From positions 62,001 to 126,000 of the forward strand of contig NZ_JACJTT010000009.1 of NCBI RefSeq assembly GCF_014698825.1: DNA of 64,000 nucleotides, read 5' to 3'. The notes beneath the pieces were generated by a model. The model was given only the letters and a program-made list of their open reading frames with translations, was not told the origin of the DNA and ran no database searches. Below are positions 26,746 to 36,527 of this stretch, one piece after another. A program made the translations under genes and the position numbers. Each line of letters opens with the position of its first letter. Positions within the stretch are counted from its first letter, which is position 1. Source of the stretch: Richelia sinica FACHB-800 (lineage in GTDB: Bacteria > Cyanobacteriota > Cyanobacteriia > Cyanobacteriales > Nostocaceae).

Positions 26746-27836
26746 TACACATTAAATCGGAATAACATTACATCCCCTTCTTGGACAATGTACTCTTTCC
26801 CTTCACTTCTGACTAAACCTTTTTCCTTTGCCGCATTCATCGAACCATTAGTGACTAAATCTTGATAAGCCACGGTTTCTGCACGGATAAACCCACGCTC
26901 AAAATCTGAGTGAATAACACCTGCTGCTTGAGGTGCAGACATACCAGCATGAATAGTCCAAGCACGGGTTTCTTTTGGCCCACAAGTAAAATATGTCCGC
27001 AACCCTAATAGACTATAAGTGGCACGAATTAAAGATTTTAAACCACCTTCTTCTACACCTAAAGAAGCCAGAAAATCAGTTTTATCTTCTTCTGATAATT
27101 CTACTAATTCAGCTTCGACTTGGGCAGAAACTATCACAACCTGAGCATTTTCTTGGGCAGCAACTTTTCTGACTTGCTCAACAAAATCATTACCTGTGGC
27201 TAATTCATCTTCCGAAACATTTGCAGCGTAAATAATAGGTTTATTGGTAAGCAGTCCTAAGCCTTTAATGACTGCGGCTTCTTCCTCATTTAAACTCACC
27301 TGACGCACAGATTTACCTTCATTTAAAGCTGCGGCTAATTTTTCCAGCACTGCTACTTCAAACTGTGCATCTTTGCTAGTACGTGCTTGTTTACGAGTAC
27401 GGTCAATACGGCGTTCAATTTGGCCTAAGTCAGCTAAACCCAATTCTAAATTGATGATTTCAATATCTCGCGCTGGGTCAACAGAACCAGCAACGTGGAT
27501 GATGTCATCGTTTTCAAAACACCGCACCACATGCACAATGGCATCAACTTCTCGAATATGAGATAAAAATTGATTACCCAGTCCTTCACCTTGGCTTGCA
27601 CCTTTGACCAAACCCGCAATATCAACAAATTCCACCCGTGCAGGAATGATTTGTTCAGAACTGGCAATTTTTGCAAGAACATTTAACCGGTCATCCGGTA
27701 CTGCAACAACGCCGACATTTGGTTCAATCGTACAAAATGGGAAATTAGCAGCTTCGGCTTTAGCATTAGCCACTACAGCATTGAATAAAGTAGATTTTCC
27801 GACGTTGGGAAGTCCGACAATTCCGGCTCTTAGCAT
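26745..27836 (-). CDS. ychF: Redox-regulated ATPase YchF/OLA1
   Basis: YchF is a universally conserved Obg-family P-loop ATPase that binds ribosomes and takes part in stress responses. Length 363 residues, standard. Motifs: GLPNVGKSTLFNAV (G1), FPFCTIEPNVGVV (G2), VDIAGLVKGASQGEGLG (G3), and the atypical G4 region TNKPIIYAANVSE, with N-x-x-E in place of NKxD, which explains ATP preference. The C-terminal TGS domain has RAWTIHAGMSAPQAAGVIHS and VQEGDVMLFRFNV. Convergent with the secreted protein gene. Confidence 0.97.
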   Translation of the reverse strand: MLRAGIVGLPNVGKSTLFNAVVANAKAEAANFPFCTIEPNVGVVAVPDDRLNVLAKIASSEQIIPARVEFVDIAGLVKGASQGEGLGNQFLSHIREVDAIVHVVRCFENDDIIHVAGSVDPARDIEIINLELGLADLGQIERRIDRTRKQARTSKDAQFEVAVLEKLAAALNEGKSVRQVSLNEEEAAVIKGLGLLTNKPIIYAANVSEDELATGNDFVEQVRKVAAQENAQVVIVSAQVEAELVELSEEDKTDFLASLGVEEGGLKSLIRATYSLLGLRTYFTCGPKETRAWTIHAGMSAPQAAGVIHSDFERGFIRAETVAYQDLVTNGSMNAAKEKGLVRSEGKEYIVQEGDVMLFRFNV

Positions 27837-27875
27837 TTTAGATTAGAGATGTGAGTTTCCAGTAATAAAGATAAT

Positions 27876-28040
27876 TCAAACAGGTTTGGGGATGGTTTGG
27901 GGAATAGGCCCTGGTACAGGTTCCGGAAAAGCAGGGGGAATGGTTGGTTCTGGTGGTGTGGGTTCTGGTTGAGGTAAAGGGTTTGGTTCTGGGGTGGGTA
28001 TTTGTGGTTCAGGGATGGAGATAGCCACGGGATAAGTCAT
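27876..28040 (-). CDS. Small Pro/Glu-rich protein (54 residues)
   Basis: From ATG 28040 to TGA 27876 the frame encodes a protein made largely of P-E-P repeats (IPEPQIPTPEPNPLPQPEP, then TPPEPTIPPAFPEPVPGP). Such repeats form extended polyproline helices and can serve as linkers or binding platforms. It lies upstream of ychF on the same strand, 39 bases away. No Shine-Dalgarno site is visible and no family was recognised. The repetitive DNA (GGTTCTGG-type on the plus strand) could also be simple-sequence expansion, so coding status is likely but unproven. Confidence 0.5.
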   Translation of the reverse strand: MTYPVAISIPEPQIPTPEPNPLPQPEPTPPEPTIPPAFPEPVPGPIPQTIPKPV

Positions 28041-28148
28041 AGTCTTGTATCTAATTCGACTTTCCCAAACTAGATGACAATTGGATTAACTGACATCTTC
28101 CCAAATAGCTAAACATAAATTATGTCACCAGATGCCAAATTGCAAAAC

Positions 28149-28442
28149 CTAGTTATCCTGATTTTCCCACATTTCTAATAATCCCACTGTACCTACAAAG
28201 AAAGTGTAAGCCGCCAAGGTAAGAGGCATCTTATTTTTTCCAGTTGCGACAACAGCAGCGATAATTGCTTCTACAAAATGAGCCGACAATGCCAAATGCG
28301 AGAGGATTAATAAGGGATATAAGCTGTTAGGTAAGGAAGCATTGGCTATGATACTTTGTATGTTCCACAGTTCTAATCCAATAGCACTAGTAATCAATCC
28401 TGTAGATAAAATTTTCACCAATAAGAATAATTTTTGCTTCAT
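28149..28442 (-). CDS. Small membrane protein of unknown function
   Basis: A 97-residue protein with three predicted membrane helices (about 7-27, 40-63, 73-90) and few charged residues; the loop KNKMPLT is basic and the C-terminus WENQDN acidic. Segments such as YPLLILSHLALSAHFVEAI suggest a fixed fold with buried histidines. It follows the large response regulator gene by 59 bases on the same strand and may share its transcript. Function not recognised. Confidence 0.7.
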   Translation of the reverse strand: MKQKLFLLVKILSTGLITSAIGLELWNIQSIIANASLPNSLYPLLILSHLALSAHFVEAIIAAVVATGKNKMPLTLAAYTFFVGTVGLLEMWENQDN

Positions 28443-28501
28443 ATTTTAAATGGCATCAAGGCTGGTGAATAATTATATCTGGAAAGATAGCCGAAATTTG
28501 C

Positions 28502-30814
28502 TCATGTATATGACAATAACTGATGAGCAGCTTGATATAAGGACTGAACTGTTTCACCATCACGAGGATATTCAACTACTACCCATTGACAAATGACCTG
28601 AAATCTTTCTTGATTTGCTGCGGTAAAAATTTTTTGGCGCATATTTGTGAGAATATCAGCTAATAAATCCCTGAATTCAATTTTCGTTAAACCAGATGTA
28701 CCAATAACAAATTCACCGTTTCCCCAATAGCCTAACACCTCAGCATTGGGAAATGCTGCTTGCAACATTCGACTCCATGTCTGTAAAACTTGATTGCCTA
28801 CTTCATGACTATAGTGGACATTAATTTGACTTAATTCAGGCATAGCAAGTAGGGCAAAACAAACTTTTTTATGTTCTGCTTGTTGCAGCATATTTTGTAA
28901 TTCACGACTCGAAGATAGCTGATTTAATAATCCTGTTAATGTGTCTCTTCTAGACAGAGTTAGCAGAAGATTATTACGTTCTAAACGGTGCAAAATCCGA
29001 TTAATTAATTCAGCATGTACTATGGGTTTAACAATATAATCATCTCCTCCAGCAGTAAATACTTGCTGCACAGTTTCTATATCTCGATGGGCTGTTAAAA
29101 ATAGAATTGGTAAACCTTGCCATTGGGGAGCAGTACGCACAGCCTGACACAATTCAATACCGCTAAATTGAGGCATTTCTACATCTAAAATTAGCAAATC
29201 TGGTTGTAGGGATTGCAATACGTCCCAAAAACGTAAGGGGTCATTTAATCCTGTAACTTTCATACCCCAAGGTTCCAAAATAGGACATAATGTATTGGTA
29301 ATTAAGGGATCATCATCAACAACAAGAATATTAATTAATTTTTTAATTTTTTGTTGTAAAATCGGCAATGCAACCTGCCAAATTTGCTCGGCAGTTACAG
29401 GTTTAACTAAGAATCCCCGACCTCCAGCACGAGCCACTGTTACCCTATCTAATATGCCATCGTCATGGGCTAAAAATATGACTGGAATTGGTGGTGTACG
29501 TTGAGATAAATTTATTAGCCACGTTAAATATGCTTTCTTATTATCAATATCATCGACATTGAAAATCACTAAGTCTGGTAATTTATTTTGCAGATATAAA
29601 TTGACATCGTTGATACTTGCAAGCTGCTCTATAATTGTATCTGGAGAAGTTAAACACTGTAACTGAGATTGTAGCTTTAGGTCGGGGTCAACTATTAATA
29701 ATCGGTGTATCGATGAATGATAAATATGTGAATGAACAGATTTTTGAAGATGGTCAAAAGCAGCATTTAATAATTGTTCTAGTTGATGAATTTGAATTAA
29801 TAATTTTTCTGATTTTTCATGTATATTTCTTGGATAAGATAATAAATTTTCAATATTTTGAGAAATTGCTGTACCAGTTTCTAAGTCAAACATTCCCAAC
29901 ACACCAGCTAATTTATGAGCAGCTTGTTGTCCAGAGCCTATTAACTCAGGTGTTAATGTATTTTGGCGTATAGCATTGGAAATGGAAAGCAATACTTCTA
30001 AACGGTGATGTATTACTCCCTGATACTTCTGCCATAATCCGCGCATTGATTTTCTGAATTGTTGGACAACAGTATCAGTAAGCGCATAGTCTTTATTTAT
30101 AGCATTACTATCAGTGATTACTTCTGTTTGAATTAATGGAGATTGATCTGGTTTAAGCCTATATCCCACTCCATAGACATTTTCAATCCAGTCTACTGCT
30201 CCCACTGCTTTGAGTTTAGACCGCAACCATTTGATGTGAGATTTCACAGTTTCTTCTTGGGGTGGGTCTTCATAACTCCATAGATGTTCAATAATGTTGC
30301 TGCGACTGAAGACCCGTGAGGGATTTCGCATTAATAATTCTAAAAGGCTATATTCCTTTGGTGTTAAGTCCAATTCCTGACTTTTGTAAGTTACTTGACA
30401 ACTAGTGGGGTCTAATCTTAGTCCACTGATTTCAAGAACAGGTGTACGGGGAACTTCTCCACGCCGCAATAATGCTCTAACTCGTGCTTGTAACTCATCT
30501 AAATCTAATGGTTTAACGACGTAATCATCTGCACCTGCATCTAGTCCACGAATGCGATCGCTACTCCCATCCTTGGCCGTCATCAGTAAAATAGGTGTAT
30601 AGCATCCACTAGCCCGTAGTTTTTGACATAAACTAATTCCGTCTAACTTGGGTAAACCCACATCTATAATGATCAAGTCATAGGTCGTTCCTTGCACATA
30701 TTCCCAACCCATCAGACCATCTACAGCGTTATCCACCACATAATGCTGTTTGTTCAATGACTGCATCAAGATATCTATCAATACCTCATCATCTTCAATA
30801 ATTAAGATTCTCAC
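28502..30814 (-). CDS. Multi-domain response regulator: REC, winged helix, Hpt, REC, REC, degenerate GGDEF
   Basis: A protein of 770 residues. Domains in order: receiver 1 (1-120; IIEDDE, IIIDVGLPKLDG, LMTAKD, VVKP), OmpR-type DNA-binding winged helix (130-225; LTPKEYSLLELLMRNPSRVF, VYGVGYRL), Hpt-type phosphotransfer domain (about 250-350; GQQAAHKLAGVLGMFDLET with the histidine in AAHKLAG), a weak receiver 2 (about 370-485; LLIVDPD, VIFNVDD, LVKP), receiver 3 (about 495-610; LVVDDDPLI, LLILDVEMPQFSG, LFLTAHRD, IVKP) and a C-terminal GGDEF-like domain (about 620-770). The last has RRDTLTGLLNQ at its start, but WGNGEF replaces GGDEF, so cyclase activity is doubtful. Related 'PatA/Rre'-like hybrids occur in cyanobacteria. 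The cognate kinase is not adjacent. Confidence 0.9.
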   Translation of the reverse strand: MRILIIEDDEVLIDILMQSLNKQHYVVDNAVDGLMGWEYVQGTTYDLIIIDVGLPKLDGISLCQKLRASGCYTPILLMTAKDGSSDRIRGLDAGADDYVVKPLDLDELQARVRALLRRGEVPRTPVLEISGLRLDPTSCQVTYKSQELDLTPKEYSLLELLMRNPSRVFSRSNIIEHLWSYEDPPQEETVKSHIKWLRSKLKAVGAVDWIENVYGVGYRLKPDQSPLIQTEVITDSNAINKDYALTDTVVQQFRKSMRGLWQKYQGVIHHRLEVLLSISNAIRQNTLTPELIGSGQQAAHKLAGVLGMFDLETGTAISQNIENLLSYPRNIHEKSEKLLIQIHQLEQLLNAAFDHLQKSVHSHIYHSSIHRLLIVDPDLKLQSQLQCLTSPDTIIEQLASINDVNLYLQNKLPDLVIFNVDDIDNKKAYLTWLINLSQRTPPIPVIFLAHDDGILDRVTVARAGGRGFLVKPVTAEQIWQVALPILQQKIKKLINILVVDDDPLITNTLCPILEPWGMKVTGLNDPLRFWDVLQSLQPDLLILDVEMPQFSGIELCQAVRTAPQWQGLPILFLTAHRDIETVQQVFTAGGDDYIVKPIVHAELINRILHRLERNNLLLTLSRRDTLTGLLNQLSSSRELQNMLQQAEHKKVCFALLAMPELSQINVHYSHEVGNQVLQTWSRMLQAAFPNAEVLGYWGNGEFVIGTSGLTKIEFRDLLADILTNMRQKIFTAANQERFQVICQWVVVEYPRDGETVQSLYQAAHQLLSYT

Positions 30815-31872
30815 CGTTAATTCCCCTCTTCCCCCTTGACACCTTGCGAGTATCTAAAATATCAACCCTGAAAACGATAGTAGAGTGTATCTAGCCATCA
30901 CTCAACATTTCTTCACTACCATTCAGCCTAACTGCCATTCTTACCCAAAGAGAAATCAAGTTTTTCCCCATATCCTGGTCATCATCCCTACCAACCAGGA
31001 AAATAACTCACTACTCTAGAACTAAAATTACAACTTATAAGTAGTAAGCCGATATTTATTCGTAAAATTTATGACTTTTACACAATTATCTCAGAAAATA
31101 ATTACTCAACTATCAATTACATAGGCGAAAATGTTTCAGTTACTAAACTGAAACTATTTACTTTAAAAAAATATGTGTTATTTTTATAGAATCTAATAGT
31201 TTACTAGCTTACCCAAAACTCCACCAAAACATAGCATCCTTCATAAAAAAAAATTTTCGCTTACCTAAATTATTTTCCTAAAAAACAGCAACTGCGTGAA
31301 ATAAGTTACCTGGAATTACGGTCGCCAATATAAAGAAATTGTGATCTGTCTCAGTATCAATTAATAAATTAGCTTCATTTTAAATTTTTTAATAAATCAG
31401 TCAAGCCTTTGCCAGTCAACAATCTACGTCCATAAAAACCAAATATTTTACATTCTTGATTACTAATTTTAATTAATTAAACTTAACTAAAATGAACTAA
31501 CAGATATAAATTTTATATTTATTCTCCCGATAAACCTCTGTTAGCTGAATTGTTAAATTCGGTGTAATTACCCTATACATCGTATAGTTTATTTTGTTAT
31601 TTAATTGACAGTAAGATTTTCAAACTTGGCTTACTGCGTAGACAACATCTATAGAAACAAACGGTAAAACCAACCACAGAGTGATGAGATTTTCTAAACT
31701 CAGCCATTGTTTAAGAAAATCGCAAAGTCTCTCTGTACACATTTTTTTCATTAATACTCAGGATCATTACTAGGTTCAGAGAACTACGGTAAATAGACAT
31801 TTATCTACGCAGTTCAAACTGAAGCTGTTTTTACCAAGTTGACAATTAATTTACCTGACAGGAGTAAAGAAT
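30815..31872. other. Long AT-rich spacer before the RTX gene
   Basis: About 1050 bases, strongly AT-rich, with no protein-like frame. It holds dyads: CTATAC-ATC-GTATAG (31573-31587), and a 10-bp inverted repeat ACTGCGTAGA (31633-31642) / TCTACGCAGT (31804-31813). It must contain the promoters of the minus-strand regulator and of the plus-strand RTX gene. GGAG at 31861-31864 is the RTX ribosome site, eight bases before ATG 31873. Confidence 0.5.
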
Positions 31873-34800
31873 ATGGTTAACCGCCACCAAATAGTTGAGA
31901 AAACCCAGGAGATTACCCGCCAGTATCTACATTCCTTCTCACAGTCTGAAACCTTCATGCCTGTGATGCTCACCACCTTTGGTCAGAGCTTGAACACTTC
32001 CATCGCTCAATCACTGGCACAAGAGTGGTCAAAAGGCAACTTTGCAGAATTACCTCCCCTGGAAGTTCGTCCTGCCGCAGAAATTAACGGTGCACTTGGC
32101 GCTTATGCTAAAGCCACCAACACTATTTATCTGTCTCAAGAATACATTGAACAACAAAACCCCGAAGTATTAGCCAGCGTTCTCCTGGAAGAAATCGGTC
32201 ACTATATTGATGCAAAAGTGAATACCGAAGAAACTCCTGGTGACGAAGGTGCCATCTTCTCTGCCTTAGTCCGTGGTGAATTACTAAGCGATGCGACACT
32301 TCAAGCCCTGCGGGAAGAAGATGACTCCGCCACCATTATCCTCAATGGTCGTTTAGTTGTGATTGAACAAGCTACAGTCACTCCTACTACAGGCAATGAC
32401 AACACCGCTGCTACCGTTGCTACTGGTGAACAAATAGATGGTTTAGCAGGTAACGATACTATCACTGGTGGTGCTGGTAACGACACCTTATTAGGTAACA
32501 TCGGCAATGACATTCTTAATGGTGGTCTTGGTAATGACGTTATTAGCGGTGGCAGTGGTGATGATCTCTTAGTTATTGACTACTCCTCTCTCAGCACTGG
32601 TATTACCACCACAGGTAGCGGTGCTACTCCTCCAGCCAACTTGAGTTATGACATCGCAACTGGCAGTTACAGTGGTATCGTTACCAGTGGCACAAATAAG
32701 GTTACCTTTGACACGATTCAACGGTTCCGCATCACTGGTACCACAGGGAATGATGACATTGAAGGTGGTTCTGGGAATGATACTCTCGTAGGTGGTAATG
32801 GTGATGACACCTTCACTTCTGGCGGTGGTGCTGACAGTATCGTTGGTGGTGCAGGTACAGATACCTTAGTCGATGCTGATTTTTCCGGCGCTACTACTGG
32901 GTTAACAGTTAATAGTTTGGGCACAACCACTATTACTGGTGGTGGTCTTTCTGTCAGCGGTGTTGAAGTATTTACCAACTTGAAAACTGGTAGTGGTGCA
33001 GACACAGTTACCTTCACTCTCACTCAAAATGAAAATGTCAGTACAGGTGGTGGTGGTGATACCATCAACACTGGCTCCGGTGTAGATACCGTTGATGGTG
33101 GCAGTGGCAACGACTTGTTAATTGTCAATTATTCCACTCTTTCTACCGCAGTCACTTCTACCCGCACTTTCAATCCTGCTACTGGAGGCTACGATGGAAC
33201 CATCAACGGCAATTCTAGTAACAGTGTAGCCTTCAAGAACATTGAGCGGTTCCAAATTACTGGTGGCAGTGGCAATGATACGTTGAACGGTGGCTATGGT
33301 AATGACATCCTTAGTGGTGGTACTGGGAATGACACATTCACTTCTGGTGGTGGTGCTGACAGCATCGTTGGTGGTGCTGGAACAGGAGACCTCTTAGTGG
33401 ATGCAGATTTCTCCAGTAGCATCGGCAACCTCACCATCAATAACTTAGGCACAGCCACAATTACCGTTGGTAATGGCACCACTGTTGCAGGTGTAGAACT
33501 CTTTAAAAACTTGTCCACTGGTGCGGGTTTAGATACCATCAGCTTCACCGTTGATAATGATGAAAATATCAATACTGGTGGTGGTAGCGATGTCATCAAT
33601 GCAGGTTTAGGTACAGATACCGTTGATGGTGGTGCGGGTATTGACACTCTAGTTGTCAACTACGCTAGCCTGAGCGCTGGTATTGGTACCACTAACTTTG
33701 TTTCTAATGGCCTTGGTGGCTTTAATGGAGATATAACTTCCGGTACCAACAGTATTAAGTTCAGCAACATAGAGCGGTTCCAAATTACTGGTACAACTGG
33801 CAATGACACCATCCTTGGTGGTGCTGGTAACGACAGCTTGGTTGGTGTAGCTGGTAACGACAGTATTCTTGGTGGTGGTGGTAATGACACTCTCGATGCT
33901 GGTTCTGGCACTGATACATTGGTTGGTGGCGCAGGTGACGACACCTATGTAATCTCTAACACAGGTAATACCATCACAGAAGTTGCTGGTCAAGGCATTG
34001 ATAAAGTTTTATCTAGTGTTACCATCACCTTAGCAACTAATGTTGAAAACTTAGAGTTAACTGGAACAGGAGCTATTACTGGTACAGGTAACGCCGATGC
34101 TAACTACATCAAGGGTAATAGTGGTAATAATACTTTAGATGGTGCTGGTGGCACAGATACTCTAGAAGGTGGAGCAGGTAACGATACTTACCGGATTAAT
34201 GTCACTTCAGATGTCGTGATTGAAGGCTCTGGACTGGGAACTGCTGATACCGTTGAGTCGCTTGTCAGCTATAGTATCGCTAGTAACGCCAACATTGAAA
34301 ACCTCACCTTGTTAACTGGTGGTGCTACTACTGCTACTGGTAACAGCGTAGCTAACCGAATTACAGGTAATGCTAATAACAACACTCTCGATGGTGGTGC
34401 TGGCAGTGATACATTGACTGGTGGCACTGGTAATGACACCTATCGTGTTGATAGTAGTGGTGATGTAATTGTTGAAGCTAGCAGTGGTGGTACTGATATT
34501 GTTATCTCAACCGTATCTATTACCTCTTTGGCAGCCAATGTTGAAAACTTGACTTTAACTGGTACAGCCGTTACTGGTACTGGCAATAGTCTCAGTAACT
34601 ACATAACAGGTAACGCTAGTAACAATATCCTTGATGGTAGTACAGGTACTGCGGATACACTAGAAGGTGGCACTGGTAATGACACTTATATCATTGATAC
34701 CACTACAGATGTAATCGTTGAAGCCAGTGGAGAAGGAACTGATACTGTGCAAGCAGGTTCTCTCACCAACGGAGTTACCTTCAGCTTGCTAGCATTAAGT

Positions 34801-36417
34801 GCTAACGTTGAGAATATTACCCTCACTGGTACAGCCAATATCAATGCTACAGGTAATGCTGCTGACAACTTGTTGTTAGGTAACACAGGTATCAACACCC
34901 TTGATGGTGGTGCGGGTAATGACACCATGAGAGGTGGTAGTGGTAATGATACTTATGTAGTTGATAGTGTTGGAGACCTAGTTGAAGAATTCACTGGTCA
35001 AGGAACTGATACCGTCCGTTCTAGTATCTCCTTCGATATCTCCAGTTTGAGTAACTTTGAAAATATTACTCTCATTGGCTCAGGAGCGCTCTCTGCTACA
35101 GGCAATAGTAGTAACAACTACTTAACAGGTAATACTGGCAATAACACCCTGGTTGGTGGTTTGGGCAATGACACTCTTGATGCTTTAACAACTTCTGGTA
35201 GTGATAGCTTAGTAGGTGGTACAGGTAATGACTACTACAGAGTTAATACCTCAGAGACAGTTGTTGAAGCGTCTGGTGAAGGAACTGACACGGTTGAAGC
35301 TGCTAACATCACTACCTACGTCTTAGCTGCCAACGTAGAAAATCTAATTCTTGGCAGTGCAGCTATCAATGGTACAGGTAACAGTATAGAAAACAGAATC
35401 ACTGGTAATAGCCTTGCCAACACCATTAATGGTGGAGTTGCTAAAGATACCCTTGATGGTGGTGGGGGTAATGATATCTACGTCATCAATAGCTCCGATG
35501 CAAACACAGTAGTTGATGTCATAGTTGAAGGTACTGGTAGTGGTTCCGGATTTACTGACACAGTTCAATCCACCGTCAACTTTAGCCTGGCTACGGTTGC
35601 TAACGTTGAGAACTTAACATTAACTAGTGGAGACACCAGTGGTACAGGTAACACTCTCAACAACGTCATTACTGGTAGTGATGGTAATAACACCTTAGAT
35701 GGTGGCGGTGGTACTGCTGATACCCTCACTGGTGGTCTTGGCAACGATACCTATGTAGTTGATAGTGGTACTGACCGTATCGTTGAAAATGCTAGTGAAG
35801 GTACAGACACAATCTCCTCATTCACTGCTAGCTTTAGCATGGTGAATATTGCTAATGTTGAGAACTTGACTCTGTCTGGTACAGCATCAATTGGTACTGG
35901 AAACTCTCTTGCCAACACAATTGTCGGTAATGCGAGTGTTAATACTATCAATGGTTGGTCTGGTGCAGATACACTCACAGGTGGAGCAAGTAGTGATACT
36001 TTTGTCTTCCAGTTTGGCCATTCATTAGTGACTGGCGCTGACCGGATTACTGATTTTGCTCTTGGTGAAGATAGAATTGACTTGAGAGGTTTCTCAGCTT
36101 CTGGAGAAGGTGCAAACTTGAATCCTCCCAACCAGTTTACTCGTGCTGCGGATAGTACAGCAACAACTCTCTCAGCTTTAGTTGGTTCAGTATTCAATGA
36201 TGCGAATGGTCAAGTAACAGGTAATCAAGTCCTAGCAGCTAGTTCCGCGGCCTTAGTGCAAGTAACTAGCGGTGCTTTGACTGGAGCTTATGTGATAGTC
36301 AATGATGCTACAGGCGCTTTTGACGCTACCACTGACTTAGTGATTAATATCACTGGTTTCTCTGGAACCTTGCCAAGTCTTGGCGCTATTACTAATATCA
36401 GCACCTACTTTGCATAA
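31873..36417 (+). CDS. Large RTX (hemolysin-type calcium-binding) repeat protein
   Basis: A secreted-type protein of 1514 residues. Residues 1-170 form an N-terminal domain without signal peptide, with AYAKATNTIYLSQEYIEQ and VLLEEIGHYIDAKVN; EEIGH sits where zincin proteases have HExxH, but the first histidine is glutamate. Residues 170-665 hold three long modules with GGxGxD nonapeptides (NDTLVGGNGDDTFTSGGGAD) and a conserved 'V/IERFQITG' link. Residues 665-1400 hold about eight ~90-residue modules each with an N-[VIF]-E-N motif (TNVENLELTG, ANVENLTLTG) and GGTGNDTY. The C-terminus (DRITDFALGEDRIDLRGF) is like a type I secretion target. The nonapeptides bind calcium. Likely extracellular or cell-surface; role unknown. 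No ABC exporter genes are adjacent. Confidence 0.92.
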   Translation: MVNRHQIVEKTQEITRQYLHSFSQSETFMPVMLTTFGQSLNTSIAQSLAQEWSKGNFAELPPLEVRPAAEINGALGAYAKATNTIYLSQEYIEQQNPEVLASVLLEEIGHYIDAKVNTEETPGDEGAIFSALVRGELLSDATLQALREEDDSATIILNGRLVVIEQATVTPTTGNDNTAATVATGEQIDGLAGNDTITGGAGNDTLLGNIGNDILNGGLGNDVISGGSGDDLLVIDYSSLSTGITTTGSGATPPANLSYDIATGSYSGIVTSGTNKVTFDTIQRFRITGTTGNDDIEGGSGNDTLVGGNGDDTFTSGGGADSIVGGAGTDTLVDADFSGATTGLTVNSLGTTTITGGGLSVSGVEVFTNLKTGSGADTVTFTLTQNENVSTGGGGDTINTGSGVDTVDGGSGNDLLIVNYSTLSTAVTSTRTFNPATGGYDGTINGNSSNSVAFKNIERFQITGGSGNDTLNGGYGNDILSGGTGNDTFTSGGGADSIVGGAGTGDLLVDADFSSSIGNLTINNLGTATITVGNGTTVAGVELFKNLSTGAGLDTISFTVDNDENINTGGGSDVINAGLGTDTVDGGAGIDTLVVNYASLSAGIGTTNFVSNGLGGFNGDITSGTNSIKFSNIERFQITGTTGNDTILGGAGNDSLVGVAGNDSILGGGGNDTLDAGSGTDTLVGGAGDDTYVISNTGNTITEVAGQGIDKVLSSVTITLATNVENLELTGTGAITGTGNADANYIKGNSGNNTLDGAGGTDTLEGGAGNDTYRINVTSDVVIEGSGLGTADTVESLVSYSIASNANIENLTLLTGGATTATGNSVANRITGNANNNTLDGGAGSDTLTGGTGNDTYRVDSSGDVIVEASSGGTDIVISTVSITSLAANVENLTLTGTAVTGTGNSLSNYITGNASNNILDGSTGTADTLEGGTGNDTYIIDTTTDVIVEASGEGTDTVQAGSLTNGVTFSLLALSANVENITLTGTANINATGNAADNLLLGNTGINTLDGGAGNDTMRGGSGNDTYVVDSVGDLVEEFTGQGTDTVRSSISFDISSLSNFENITLIGSGALSATGNSSNNYLTGNTGNNTLVGGLGNDTLDALTTSGSDSLVGGTGNDYYRVNTSETVVEASGEGTDTVEAANITTYVLAANVENLILGSAAINGTGNSIENRITGNSLANTINGGVAKDTLDGGGGNDIYVINSSDANTVVDVIVEGTGSGSGFTDTVQSTVNFSLATVANVENLTLTSGDTSGTGNTLNNVITGSDGNNTLDGGGGTADTLTGGLGNDTYVVDSGTDRIVENASEGTDTISSFTASFSMVNIANVENLTLSGTASIGTGNSLANTIVGNASVNTINGWSGADTLTGGASSDTFVFQFGHSLVTGADRITDFALGEDRIDLRGFSASGEGANLNPPNQFTRAADSTATTLSALVGSVFNDANGQVTGNQVLAASSAALVQVTSGALTGAYVIVNDATGAFDATTDLVINITGFSGTLPSLGAITNISTYFA

Positions 36418-36459
36418 GTCACATTTAAAAGCAAGGTAATCAAATAGCATAGATTGACA

Positions 36460-36503
36460 ATATCCCACGCTAACTTTTATTAGTTAGCGTGGGATATTTT
36501 TAA
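36460..36503 (+). terminator. Rho-independent terminator of the RTX gene
   Basis: Perfect 16-bp stem ATATCCCACGCTAACT / AGTTAGCGTGGGATAT (36460-36475 and 36482-36497), a six-base loop, then TTTTT. It lies 43 bases after the stop. Confidence 0.9.
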
Positions 36504-36527
36504 CCTGAGTTCGACGAAAATAGTATG

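Noticed and set aside
32301-36197. Several minus-strand frames within the RTX gene
   Set aside because: They are antisense mirrors of the GGxGxD repeats (Pro/Ser/Val-rich, repetitive) and not independent genes.
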